Shown piece after piece: positions 41,098 through 50,330 of a DNA stretch of 64,000 nt (its first letter is position 1; every line of letters starts with the position of its first letter). The notes below the pieces were generated by a model. It was not told the origin of the DNA. It worked only from the letters and a program-made list of their open reading frames with translations, and searched no databases. Where the stretch lies: the NCBI GenBank assembly GCA_045576655.1, contig JAZNGW010000032.1, positions 186,001 through 250,000 on the forward strand, written 5' to 3'. The DNA is from RGIG8745 sp045576655 (lineage in GTDB: Bacteria; Bacteroidota; Bacteroidia; Bacteroidales; Bacteroidaceae). The translations under genes were made by a program, and so were the position numbers.

Positions 41098-43605
41098 ATG
41101 ATTTACCCGTCAAACTTTGAAGAAAAAATCGGTTTCACATCCATACGAAATATTCTTTCAGAAATATGTTTGTGTGCATTAGGACAGCAAAAAATTGCAG
41201 AGATGAAATTTTCTGCAAGCCACAAATACATTAAACAAAGAATGTCGGAAACAATGGAGTTTGTTCAGATATTGAAAAACGAAGATTTTTCAGAACACAA
41301 CTTCATAGATATGCGTGCCCCTTTAAAGCGCATATGTATTGAGAATACATATCTTGAAGTCAACGAACTATCTGATTTGCAGAAATCACTCTCAAGCATT
41401 GATTTGATGATTTCATATTTTAACCGCATTGACGATAAGACAGAAACATTTAAATACCCTACTCTACAAAGTCTGACCGAGCACACACACCGATTCCAGC
41501 ACATTGTCGACGCAATAGGACGTATACTAGATAAATTCGGAAACATTAAAGATTTAGCATCACCAGAACTCGCAAGAATACGTAGAGAATTGTCACACAC
41601 AGCAAACGGGATATCACGTTCTTTAAATTCTATACTTCGTCAAGCACAGAACGATGGACTTATAGAAAAAGACTTGTCACCAACAATTCGTGACGGACGT
41701 CTTGTACTACCGGTAGCGCCATCACTAAAACGCCGTATAAAAGGCATTATTCATGATGAATCTGACACGGGAAAGACTGTATATATAGAACCTGCAGAAG
41801 TCGTTGAGGCAAATAATAAAATAAGAGAACTAGAGGCTGATGAAAGGCGTGAAATCCAACGTATCTTACTTGAGATAACAAATACGATTCGCCCTGAAGT
41901 ACATGAGATTCAACAAAATTATGAATTTCTAGCAGAAGTTGACTTCACACGTGCTAAGGCTAAATTTGCAATCAGTACAAACTCACTACAACCAGAAGTC
42001 GCAGCAAAACCGTTAATAGACTGGGAGCTAGCCATACATCCTTTGCTTGAAATGTCGCTTAATAAAAGCAACAGAACAGTTATCCCACTTGACATTAAAT
42101 TAACAGGAAAAAACCGTATACTTCTAATTTCAGGTCCTAACGCAGGTGGAAAATCTGTATGTCTTAAAACTGTTGGGCTACTTCAATATATGCTGCAATG
42201 CGGCATGCCAATACCTGTAGCGCCAAGCAGTACAACAGGAATATTCAAAAGCATATTTATCGACATAGGCGACGAGCAGAGTCTTGAAGACGAACTCTCA
42301 ACATATTCATCACATCTCTTAAACATGAAAAATATGATGAAGGGATGTGATGGAAATAGTCTTATTCTCATTGATGAATTCGGTGGAGGTACAGAACCGC
42401 AAATTGGTGGAGCAATTGCCGAAGCTATTTTGAAGCGTTTTAATGAGAGAAAAACTTATGGAGTCATTACTACGCACTATCAGAATCTTAAAGAATTTGC
42501 ACAAAATAGTCTTGGAATTATTAATGGTGCAATGCTCTATGACCGTCAACGTATGCAACCGCTTTTCCAACTTCGCATAGGAAATCCTGGAAGTTCATTT
42601 GCTATTGAAATTGCGCGCAAGACAGGAATTCCTGAAGAAGTGATTGCAGATGCTACAGAGATAGTTGGTAAAGATTATATCAGTGCAGATAAATACCTTC
42701 AAGACATTCTGCGTGATAAAAAATATTGGGAAAAGAAGCGTGAAACTGTTCACAAACAGGAAAAAATCATGAGCCAAATTATTTCCCAACATGAAACAGA
42801 AATACAAGCACTGCACGAAGAACGTAAAAGGATACTCTCCAAGGCAAAAGAAGAAGCACAACAACTTCTTAAAGATTCTAATGCAAAAATAGAGCGAACA
42901 ATCAAAGAAATCAAGGAAGCTCAAGCCGAAAAAGAGTCAACTAAATCTATTCGTCAATCGCTAAACGAATTCAAAGAAACAATTGACATGCATGGCAATA
43001 ATGCTATGGACGACAAAATCCAAAGGCAGATGAATAAGATTCTTGCTCGTAAGGAAAGGATAAAGAATAAAAGCAAGCAAGAAGATAAGAATCAAATTCA
43101 AGAAAATATAACAATATCACAAAACAAACCTATTGAAAAGGAATCCTTCACCATTGGCGATTACGTAAAAATTAAAGGTCAAAGCACAGTCGGACAAATT
43201 AAAAGCATAAACAATCGTCAAGCACAAGTGACTTTTGGTATGATAATAACTAACGTGAAGTCAGACCAACTAGAGCATGCAGAAAAGCCATTGGCCCAGA
43301 AACGTACCAGTACTTTTGTTACGAAACTAACTCAAGACGACATAAGAGAGAGAAAACTCAACTTCAAACAAGATATAGATGTGCGTGGAATGAGAGCAGA
43401 TGAAGCAATTCAGGCCATAACCTATTTCATTGATGATGCAATCGTTGCCAATGTTTCACCAGTAAGAATACTTCACGGAACAGGCTCAGGTATACTTCGT
43501 GCAATCCTTCGTCAACATCTCAGTACTATCAATGGAGTCCGAAGTTATCATGACGAGCATGTTGACTTCGGTGGTGCCGGCATAACAATTGTTAATCTTG
43601 ACTGA
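41098..43605 (+). CDS. mutS2: Endonuclease MutS2
   Basis: This 835-residue protein has the MutS-type core helices (about 1-310) and an ATPase domain with Walker A SGPNAGGKSVCLKT (about 346-360) and the LILIDEFGGGTEP Walker B. A long coiled coil follows (about 520-650, rich in Lys/Glu/Gln), then a KOW-like segment and a C-terminal Smr nuclease domain (DVRGMRADEA...RILHGTGSGILR, about 760-835). MutS2 is linked to suppression of recombination and ribosome-collision rescue rather than mismatch repair. Its last 14 bases overlap the 3' end of the convergent ABC gene. Confidence 0.96.
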   Translation: MIYPSNFEEKIGFTSIRNILSEICLCALGQQKIAEMKFSASHKYIKQRMSETMEFVQILKNEDFSEHNFIDMRAPLKRICIENTYLEVNELSDLQKSLSSIDLMISYFNRIDDKTETFKYPTLQSLTEHTHRFQHIVDAIGRILDKFGNIKDLASPELARIRRELSHTANGISRSLNSILRQAQNDGLIEKDLSPTIRDGRLVLPVAPSLKRRIKGIIHDESDTGKTVYIEPAEVVEANNKIRELEADERREIQRILLEITNTIRPEVHEIQQNYEFLAEVDFTRAKAKFAISTNSLQPEVAAKPLIDWELAIHPLLEMSLNKSNRTVIPLDIKLTGKNRILLISGPNAGGKSVCLKTVGLLQYMLQCGMPIPVAPSSTTGIFKSIFIDIGDEQSLEDELSTYSSHLLNMKNMMKGCDGNSLILIDEFGGGTEPQIGGAIAEAILKRFNERKTYGVITTHYQNLKEFAQNSLGIINGAMLYDRQRMQPLFQLRIGNPGSSFAIEIARKTGIPEEVIADATEIVGKDYISADKYLQDILRDKKYWEKKRETVHKQEKIMSQIISQHETEIQALHEERKRILSKAKEEAQQLLKDSNAKIERTIKEIKEAQAEKESTKSIRQSLNEFKETIDMHGNNAMDDKIQRQMNKILARKERIKNKSKQEDKNQIQENITISQNKPIEKESFTIGDYVKIKGQSTVGQIKSINNRQAQVTFGMIITNVKSDQLEHAEKPLAQKRTSTFVTKLTQDDIRERKLNFKQDIDVRGMRADEAIQAITYFIDDAIVANVSPVRILHGTGSGILRAILRQHLSTINGVRSYHDEHVDFGGAGITIVNLD

Positions 43606-45109
43606 CACCAAGAGTAAGCACATGGTCTACACATTCTGGTATCTCTTCCAAGTAATGAGATACAACTATCAAGGTTTTGCCATTGCGCTTAGAAAAACTT
43701 TCGACAACATCCAATACAAGTCTACAGTTCTGAGTATCTAATCCATGCAAAGGTTCATCAAGAATAAGCAATGCCGGATCTTTTACAAAGGCCCTCGCAA
43801 GGAGTACTAGACGTTGTTCACCACTTGAAAGTTGTAAAAATGATGTACTTGCCAAATGTTTAATGCCAAATATATCCATCCAGTAATAGCATACACTCAT
43901 TTGCTCCGGCTTAGGACGCATATATAAGCCTACTGAATCGGAAAGTCCTGATGCAACAATCTCAACAGAAGGTATATCTCTATAATAGGAACGGTGTAAT
44001 TCTGGACTAACATATCCTATATGCCTCTTTATATCCCAAATACTTTCTCCAGTGCCTCTTTCTTTGTCAAATAACACTATCTGGTTTGCATATGATTGTA
44101 GATTGTCTGCACATACAATACTCAATAGAGTTGATTTTCCAGAACCGTTCCTTCCAGTCAATGCCCACTTTTCACCACATTTAATGGTGAAATTCAATTT
44201 ATCCAAAATTGTACGCTTTCCATACCTTATGGAAACATCTTTAAAGTCAATTGCAACATTATAATCGGTATTGTAGCCTGTCGGTAATTGAAGTATGCTT
44301 TGAGTTTTACAATCTGACAACATGCGCACAGAAACATTAGGCAAAACTTTCATGTACTCACTCAGTGTCATCTTGTCATTAATAACTTTATCACACACAG
44401 TTACAACATGTGTAACAAATGATGGAATTTCGTTTGGACGCGACAGCACCAAAATGACTTGCATGTCCGTCTCCCTGATGAGAATCTCAAACAATTCAAC
44501 AAATTGTTCGCGAGCAACAGAGTCCAAACCTATAAAAGGATTGTCAATTATAACCAATCGCGGATTAGACAACAAAGAACGTGTCAATTGAAATTTTCTA
44601 AGTTCTCCACTGCTTAGATGTGTAATTTTTTGCTCTATTATATCACCTATGTGAAATGATTTGTAAAGTAAATCGCGCATTACACCCCGCTCTGCATTCA
44701 TTTTGGCTTTTTCCTCTTCAGATACAGAACTTATTATTCTGTCAGAATTAAGAACAGCCTGAAATGTATCAGCAAGAACTTCGCCAACTGTAGGCGAAGG
44801 GTCCTCTTCGTGTGCATTCCATCTCAATTGATAATATTGATTATCGTCACCTGTCCCATAGGTGTCTTTAAAAGCAATATATTTCATGTTGTCACTTAAC
44901 ATCCTCGAAGAGAACTTTCCGAAATCATATTTAGGACCATCACCTAAGAGAGGATGCTTGCCTGTAAGTATATCTACGAGCAGACTTTTGCCAGCACCAT
45001 TTCTTCCAACAATAGCAAGTTGTTCTCGCTCACACAAACAAAAATTAACAGGGTTGTTCATCCTGTAAGCAGGATGGCGTGTAACACCATTTGATATTTC
45101 AATAACCAT
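43592..45109 (-). CDS. ModF/PhrA-type twin ABC ATPase
   Basis: This 505-residue protein has two ATP-binding cassettes: Walker A GRNGAGKSLL (about 35-44) with signature LSSGELRKFQLTRSL, and Walker A GRNGSGKSTLL (about 317-327) with signature LSSGEQRLVLLARAF and Walker B LLILDEPLHGLD. No transmembrane segments are seen. This is the layout of ModF, a molybdate-associated ATPase of unclear role, and is different from ribosomal ABC-F proteins, which have a characteristic linker. It stands alone and converges on mutS2 with a 14-base overlap. Confidence 0.82.
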   Translation of the reverse strand: MVIEISNGVTRHPAYRMNNPVNFCLCEREQLAIVGRNGAGKSLLVDILTGKHPLLGDGPKYDFGKFSSRMLSDNMKYIAFKDTYGTGDDNQYYQLRWNAHEEDPSPTVGEVLADTFQAVLNSDRIISSVSEEEKAKMNAERGVMRDLLYKSFHIGDIIEQKITHLSSGELRKFQLTRSLLSNPRLVIIDNPFIGLDSVAREQFVELFEILIRETDMQVILVLSRPNEIPSFVTHVVTVCDKVINDKMTLSEYMKVLPNVSVRMLSDCKTQSILQLPTGYNTDYNVAIDFKDVSIRYGKRTILDKLNFTIKCGEKWALTGRNGSGKSTLLSIVCADNLQSYANQIVLFDKERGTGESIWDIKRHIGYVSPELHRSYYRDIPSVEIVASGLSDSVGLYMRPKPEQMSVCYYWMDIFGIKHLASTSFLQLSSGEQRLVLLARAFVKDPALLILDEPLHGLDTQNCRLVLDVVESFSKRNGKTLIVVSHYLEEIPECVDHVLTLGVSQD

Positions 45110-45263
45110 AATTGAGAGGTTTAATGCCTAAAAACTTACCTTAAAATCTATCTTCGTTTTGCAAAGTTATAAAATATTGAGAAAAGTTTTACTGTATGAT
45201 AAATAATGATTTACTTTGTACAGAATTTTAAAAAGAACACAAGTTTCTTATAAAAATTTGAAC

Positions 45264-46115
45264 ATGAAAATAATTAATACGGTTAGTGAACTCAAGTCTG
45301 AACTCAATTCACTCAGAGCATCAAACAAAACCATAGGTCTTGTGCCTACAATGGGTGCACTACACGAAGGCCACATATCACTTGTTAAACGAAGTGTGGA
45401 GGAAAACGACATTACAGTTGTCAGTATTTTTGTCAACCCAACTCAATTCAACGACAAAAATGACCTCGATAAGTATCCAAGAACTCTTACCTCTGATTGT
45501 GCATTACTTGAAGCAAACAATGTTTCAATAGTATTTGCACCATCAGTTGACGAAGTTTACCCTGAACCAGACACACGCACATTCAGCTATCCCCCCACTG
45601 ATTCTGTAATGGAAGGCGCATTCCGTCCAGGGCATTTCAATGGAGTATGCCAGATAGTAAGCAAACTCTTTATGTACGTAGAGCCTCACAAAGCTTATTT
45701 TGGGGAGAAAGATTTTCAGCAAATTGCTGTAATCAAAGCGATGGTTAATGATCTGAAATTCCCGTTGGAAATCTGCCCTTGCCCAATAATTCGTGAGAAG
45801 GACGGATTAGCGTTAAGTAGCAGAAACACACTTTTGTCGGACGGCGAACGCACTATTGCACTCAACATATCTAGAACCCTCTTCTCAAGTGTTGAATATG
45901 CTAAGTCGCACACACTTGAGGATACTAAAACTTGGGTTATAAACTCTATCAACTCCGTTGATGGTCTACGAGTGGAATACTACGAAATCGTTGACGGTAA
46001 CACTCTTTCAAGTTTAACAAATTGGAATGAAAGTGACTATATTGTCGGTTGCATAACTGTATTTTGCGGTGCAATACCTGTAAGACTTATTGACAATATA
46101 AAATATAAAGGCTAA
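45264..46115 (+). CDS. panC: Pantothenate synthetase
   Basis: This 283-residue enzyme joins pantoate and beta-alanine with ATP. Family motifs are LVPTMGALHEGHISLVKRS, the SIFVNPTQFNDKNDLDKYPRT block, PGHFNGVCQIVSKLF, FGEKDFQQIAVIK and the KMSKS-like LALSSRN. I chose ATG 45264 because homology begins at MKIINTVSELK; the preceding 16 codons lack resemblance. It is followed by panD after 13 bases. panB is not in the window. Confidence 0.97.
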   Translation: MKIINTVSELKSELNSLRASNKTIGLVPTMGALHEGHISLVKRSVEENDITVVSIFVNPTQFNDKNDLDKYPRTLTSDCALLEANNVSIVFAPSVDEVYPEPDTRTFSYPPTDSVMEGAFRPGHFNGVCQIVSKLFMYVEPHKAYFGEKDFQQIAVIKAMVNDLKFPLEICPCPIIREKDGLALSSRNTLLSDGERTIALNISRTLFSSVEYAKSHTLEDTKTWVINSINSVDGLRVEYYEIVDGNTLSSLTNWNESDYIVGCITVFCGAIPVRLIDNIKYKG

Positions 46116-46128
46116 ACACCATAGTATT

Positions 46129-46482
46129 ATGATGATTGAAGTAATGAAATCCAAGTTACACTGCGTAAGAGTAACTGAATCCAACCTCAATTACATGGGG
46201 AGCATAACCATAGATGAAGACCTCATGGATGCTGCTAATCTCATTGCTGGCGAAAAAGTACAGGTTGTCGACAATAATAATGGCGAACGTTTTGAAACAT
46301 ATGTTATTAAAGGCGAAAGAGGTTCTGGATGTATTTGTCTTAACGGAGCTGCTGCAAGAAAAGTTCAAGTAGGCGATATAATCATAATCATCTCCTATGC
46401 ACAAATGGACTTTGATGAAGCAAAAACATTTACTCCATCAGTCGTATTCCCGGATTCATATACGAACAAACTTCCCCAATGA
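46129..46482 (+). CDS. panD: Aspartate 1-decarboxylase
   Basis: This 117-residue pyruvoyl enzyme makes beta-alanine from aspartate for the adjacent PanC. The self-cleavage site is the Gly-Ser in NYMGSITIDEDLMDAANL (Ser near 25), and the active-site blocks NNGERFETYVIKGERGSG and CLNGAAARKVQVGD are intact. The start may be the first or second of two tandem ATGs (46129 or 46132). Together with panC it forms a short operon ending at the 46520-46555 hairpin. Confidence 0.97.
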   Translation: MMIEVMKSKLHCVRVTESNLNYMGSITIDEDLMDAANLIAGEKVQVVDNNNGERFETYVIKGERGSGCICLNGAAARKVQVGDIIIIISYAQMDFDEAKTFTPSVVFPDSYTNKLPQ

Positions 46483-46519
46483 ATAAAGGAGATATATCTT
46501 AATTGATTATGTTGGCATA

Positions 46520-46555
46520 AAAAAGGATTTGTTCACCAGTGAATAAATCCTTTTT
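46520..46555. terminator. Bidirectional terminator between panD and the TtcA-like gene
   Basis: AAAAAGGATTTGTTCAC (46520-46536) pairs with GTGAATAAATCCTTTTT (46539-46555) almost perfectly, with A-rich and T-rich outer ends, so it should work for both converging genes. Confidence 0.85.
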
Positions 46556-46563
46556 GTTTCTTA

Positions 46564-47265
46564 TTAAGTTCCATTTTCCCACACCTTTTCCGCGCTATGC
46601 CAAAGATTGTAGCGAACCTCTGGATTCAGGTTCAATAATCGGCGGAGTATATCTCCGACATGCTTGCGCTGTGTGTCATCCTCAAATGGACATTTGCGTG
46701 TCTGCTCCTTCCACATTTGAATATGCGCATATTCACGTATATCATCTTCGCGAACAAGGCACAGCGGTCTGATAATGGTGAGATTGTAATGGTCCATAGT
46801 CGTCAGGGGTGACATGGTACCAACGTCACCAGTGAACGACATGTTCATAAGTAGCGTGGCAAGAATATCGTCCTGATGATGACCGAGAGCAATCTTATTA
46901 AAACCATTATCCTCAGCAAACTGGAACATCACTTTGCGTCTGTGCCATGAACACAAAAAGCACTTGGACTTAAGCGAGTTGCCATCGAAACTTGCGTGGC
47001 AAATATGAAAGGGCACTCCTAACGATGAGCAGAAACTCTCTAGATACTCTATATCTGAAGAATAAGGGACATTGTCCATGACAACATGAAGCGCTTCTAC
47101 ATTAAACCTAGGTTTATATATGCGGCTACGTTCAGCCAACAACTTAAGTAGCATTAACGAATCCTTACCGCCTGAAAGACCCACAAGAATCTTGTCTCCA
47201 TCAGATAACAGATTATATCCGACACAAGACTTGTTGAATTGCTTTGTTATTCTCTTAATCACCAT
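46564..47265 (-). CDS. ttcA: TtcA-like tRNA 2-thiocytidine synthetase
   Basis: This 233-residue PP-loop ATPase has the signature VGLSGGKDSLMLLKLL (about 28-43) and the cysteine pair in KCFLCSWHRRKVMFQFAEDNG (about 98-118), followed by KIALGHHQDDILATLLMNM. TtcA uses an iron-sulfur cluster to thiolate C32 of certain tRNAs. The downstream IRPLCLVREDDIREYA block is typical. The group includes several tRNA thiolases, so the exact target base is inferred. It converges on panD across a bidirectional terminator. Confidence 0.85.
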   Translation of the reverse strand: MVIKRITKQFNKSCVGYNLLSDGDKILVGLSGGKDSLMLLKLLAERSRIYKPRFNVEALHVVMDNVPYSSDIEYLESFCSSLGVPFHICHASFDGNSLKSKCFLCSWHRRKVMFQFAEDNGFNKIALGHHQDDILATLLMNMSFTGDVGTMSPLTTMDHYNLTIIRPLCLVREDDIREYAHIQMWKEQTRKCPFEDDTQRKHVGDILRRLLNLNPEVRYNLWHSAEKVWENGT

Positions 47266-47355
47266 GATTTAAATAAAGGTTCAGACGTGTTGGCAAAATG
47301 AAAGGATGCGCCATCCAATAGTGATGACACATCCATATAATAATTTTATAAGAAT

Positions 47356-49353
47356 TTACTTCTTCTTTGCTTTCAATACGACAGGCGCAGGTCCTTCATG
47401 AGTTGGAGTAATTGGAAGGATATGTCCCTTCTTGTCGAACTTCATTTCGTCAATACAGACCTCACGGTGTGTGCCCGGACTCATGTAACCTTCGATGTAA
47501 TTCTTGTTTATACGATGGTAAACAACGTACCACTGGTCTTTGCCTGGCAGCTGAAGCACTGAGTTATGAGCTGTTCCGTAGATTTTGTCCTGAGGACTCT
47601 GAATAAGGATTACAGGCTCGTCGGCAACCTTAATCGGACCTAGCGGACTCTTGCTTGTACCATAAGCAACGTGGTAGTTAGGTGAACCAGTATCGTCAAC
47701 CGACCAAAGGAAATAGTACGTTCCCTTGCGATAGAATACGTATGCGGCCTCACGGAAAGCGTAGTCCTTAAGCGTGCCTCCCTTAGGAGTCATCACTGTT
47801 ATTGTCTCTTTCTTGATGCTTGTCATGTCATCATTAAGCTCCGCTCCCGCCATATATCCGTTTCCCCAATACAAGTAGCTTTTGCCTGATTTAGGGTCTG
47901 TGAATACATCAACGTCAATCTGCTGACCGTGACCAACAGGAGATTCATCAACTATCGGTTTGCCGAAATCTACGAAAGGTCCTGTAGGATCATCTGCGAT
48001 AGCGACACCGATTGCCTTGCGGTTGTTCTTTGGATTGTGCGCGCTGTAATAGAAGTAATACTTGTATGTTCCATCCTTCTGCTTCTTCTCTTCGATACAT
48101 GGAGCCCATGCGTTGCCAACTGCCCATGGCACTTGATCGCTCTTAACGTCAAGCATTGTGCCCTCGTCCTTCCAGTTCACAAGATTTTCCGAACTGAAAA
48201 CATTGAATTTCCATCCACCCCATCCGCGGAATCCGTCTGTTGTGGAATAAATATAGAACTTATTGTTTTTCTTTGAGTATAGCACCTCTGGGTCGGCATG
48301 GAAATCTGGAAGAATAGGGTTTGTATGGTTCCCAAACTCTTTGAGTAATCTGTCTTTCTCCGCCTGCGTAATAGGAATGATTGTTCCGTGGCGAGGGGTG
48401 AACTTGCCTTGTGTTTTTGTGTCTTGAACGAATTCAAAGTTCTTCAAATCAGCACTCTTGCAGAACTGGTAGTGTCCGTCCATGTAGCAGTCGTACATAA
48501 TAATCCATGACTTACCGTCCAAGCTCTTACATACGCCTACACCTTCAACGGCTTTATTAGTCTGCTCCACGTTGCCAGGAACCATTGTCCACTGAGAACC
48601 TGGACGTTTGCCGCGCTCCGGAGTGAGTTGCTTTGCTGTTGCCTGGAAGATTCCGCGTCCTGACTCGCTCTTGTAGAAGAGATGGTAGAGTTGGTCAGCC
48701 TCGTTAAATACGATGTCGCCATCGATAGTGGCACGGCCATTGTCGAACATATAGATTGGTTCGCCCTCAAGATCGGTGAAGTCGTCATTCACATAACTGT
48801 AGTAAATTCGGTCAAACGAGTCGTGATCGCTTGTGCGGAGCGAATAGAACACCATGTACTTGCCGGTATTCTTATCGTACACTGTTTCTGGTGCCCACAC
48901 GCGAATAACATTCCCCCACTTCTTAGGATACTTGGTAGGGAAATGCACAGTGCTATGCTGCCAGTTGATAAGGTCTGTACTCTTCAAGAGCACCATGCCG
49001 CGGTTAGAACTCCAGCCAAGACTTGACTTCATGTCTGTCACAACCATGTAGAAAGTCTTACCATCCTCGCAACGCAAGATGTGGGGATCGCGCACGCAAC
49101 CAGTAAGCGCAATCGAGTCACTCTTGATGACAGGGTTTCCATGATTAAGCGGAGTAAAGTTATAGCCATCATCACTCAATGCATAGCATATCTGCTCCTC
49201 ATGAGGTGCATTGCCATTAAAATAAGTGAAAAGATAAGCCACCTTAGGTTCTTCATTTGGATTCTGAGCAGTCTGAGGCTCAACTGCAAAAGAGTTGCCC
49301 GCAATGCTCAAAGCAAAGATTGACGAAGCAATCAGTTTTGATTTAATTCCCAT
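47356..49353 (-). CDS. Exported tandem GH43-like glycosidase
   Basis: This 665-residue protein has a signal peptide (about 1-24, ending GNSFA). Two five-bladed beta-propeller modules of the GH43/GH62 type follow. Module 1 (about 38-330) shows the blade patterns GCVRDPHILRCEDGKTFYMV, WAPETVYDKNTGKYMVFYS and ATIDGDIVFNEADQLYHLFYK. Module 2 (about 342-650) shows NPILPDFHADPEVLYSK, GNAWAPCIEEK, GHGQQIDVDVFTDPKSGKSYLYWG and REAAYVFYRKGTYYFLWS, which supply the three acidic residues expected in an active GH43. Family members attack arabinan, arabinoxylan or related glycans. The first module may be a second enzyme or a binding module. It follows a thioesterase gene by 28 bases. Confidence 0.88.
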   Translation of the reverse strand: MGIKSKLIASSIFALSIAGNSFAVEPQTAQNPNEEPKVAYLFTYFNGNAPHEEQICYALSDDGYNFTPLNHGNPVIKSDSIALTGCVRDPHILRCEDGKTFYMVVTDMKSSLGWSSNRGMVLLKSTDLINWQHSTVHFPTKYPKKWGNVIRVWAPETVYDKNTGKYMVFYSLRTSDHDSFDRIYYSYVNDDFTDLEGEPIYMFDNGRATIDGDIVFNEADQLYHLFYKSESGRGIFQATAKQLTPERGKRPGSQWTMVPGNVEQTNKAVEGVGVCKSLDGKSWIIMYDCYMDGHYQFCKSADLKNFEFVQDTKTQGKFTPRHGTIIPITQAEKDRLLKEFGNHTNPILPDFHADPEVLYSKKNNKFYIYSTTDGFRGWGGWKFNVFSSENLVNWKDEGTMLDVKSDQVPWAVGNAWAPCIEEKKQKDGTYKYYFYYSAHNPKNNRKAIGVAIADDPTGPFVDFGKPIVDESPVGHGQQIDVDVFTDPKSGKSYLYWGNGYMAGAELNDDMTSIKKETITVMTPKGGTLKDYAFREAAYVFYRKGTYYFLWSVDDTGSPNYHVAYGTSKSPLGPIKVADEPVILIQSPQDKIYGTAHNSVLQLPGKDQWYVVYHRINKNYIEGYMSPGTHREVCIDEMKFDKKGHILPITPTHEGPAPVVLKAKKK

Positions 49354-49381
49354 GTTAATGTTTTTATTAAAAGTTAGTAAG

Positions 49382-49750
49382 TTATTTCATAAATCGTCCT
49401 CTATCCACCATGAACCTCACGTGTGTGCCCTCTCCTATCAATTTTTCATCCTGAAAGGCACAGACTTCAAAAGTTAATTTTCTTCCCTCAACATTCTTAA
49501 GGAGTGCCTTGGCATGCACACTCTCCCCCATCTTCGTAGGAGCAAGATGAACCACATTGATATGTCCTCCCACTGTAGTCTGTTCCCCTGTTAGACAAGG
49601 CGCAACGGCATTCATGGCAGCATTCTCCATTAGCGCAACCATCGCAGGGGTGGCAAGCACTGGTAAATCGCCAGAACCCATCGCCAAAGCCGTATTGCTC
49701 TCATCCACAACAGTTTCGCTCACATATTCCATTCCGACATATAGTTCCAT
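49382..49750 (-). CDS. FlK-like hotdog thioesterase
   Basis: This 122-residue single hotdog-fold protein resembles the fluoroacetyl-CoA thioesterase FlK group, with VLATPAMVALMENAAMNAVAP (about 31-51) and TTVGGHINVVHLAPTKMGESV. Typical catalytic residues of that group (Thr, Glu, His) can be matched to T34, E42 and H63 by position, but this needs alignment. The CoA substrate is unknown. It lies 28 bases upstream of the tandem GH43 gene, a pairing with no obvious pathway logic. Confidence 0.8.
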   Translation of the reverse strand: MELYVGMEYVSETVVDESNTALAMGSGDLPVLATPAMVALMENAAMNAVAPCLTGEQTTVGGHINVVHLAPTKMGESVHAKALLKNVEGRKLTFEVCAFQDEKLIGEGTHVRFMVDRGRFMK

Positions 49751-50330
49751 AAATATTAGAATAAAGTTAACTAACTTGGTTTAGTCAAAGGATATCCTTA
49801 TAACCATTACAAAGATAGAAAAAATAGTCAAGAATTCATAATCCAACACTCATATTTACGTTCCATCATCACAGTTGTCTACTCTCCATCTCCTTTCGCT
49901 TTTTAGGGCAAGGCGTGTGCAGGCGAATAATTCCTCCTCAACTTTTGTGGCGACACAATATGAAACCTCTATTTACCAGCTTATTACTTAACACAGAATT
50001 GGAGAAAGAGGTTGTCTTTACCCTCAAGACAGAAAAACTAAATCAACATATCGTCAAAAGAACGTTGTGTACGAATCTTGAACATGTTGGGAACGAGATG
50101 TGAGAATAATACTATTAAGGGGTAAATGCAGAGTATCTTTATCACCATACCCATATCCATTCTCATTCCACCCCCTTTCAGGCGAGAATTCAGCCCGCAG
50201 GGAAAATTGAGGACGTGGTCCTTAAATGCTAAACATTAAGTTTTAACCATTCTTAATATGCTGAATACCTAAATATCTGTATATTTGCACAAATAACGTC
50301 TAACCTTTAAACAAACATATCATTATCAAT
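49751..50330. other. Intergenic region without a convincing gene
   Basis: This 580-base gap lies between the divergent thioesterase and CotH-type genes. A TATCTTTG (49817-49810, minus) could serve the thioesterase and TATATTTG (50280-50287, plus) the large surface-protein gene. The plus-strand frame 49915-50103 (62 codons) is open but shows no motif that I recognise. The rest is unassigned. Confidence 0.6.
50280..50287 (+). promoter_or_regulatory. Candidate -7 element of the CotH-type gene
   Basis: TATATTTG matches TAnnTTTG about 44 bases upstream of the ATG at 50331; the -33 position is not a clear TTTG. Confidence 0.5.

Noticed and set aside
43592..45109. The twin-ABC protein as a ribosomal ABC-F antibiotic-resistance factor
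   Set aside because: No ABC-F inter-domain linker signature was visible and the two cassettes follow the ModF pattern.
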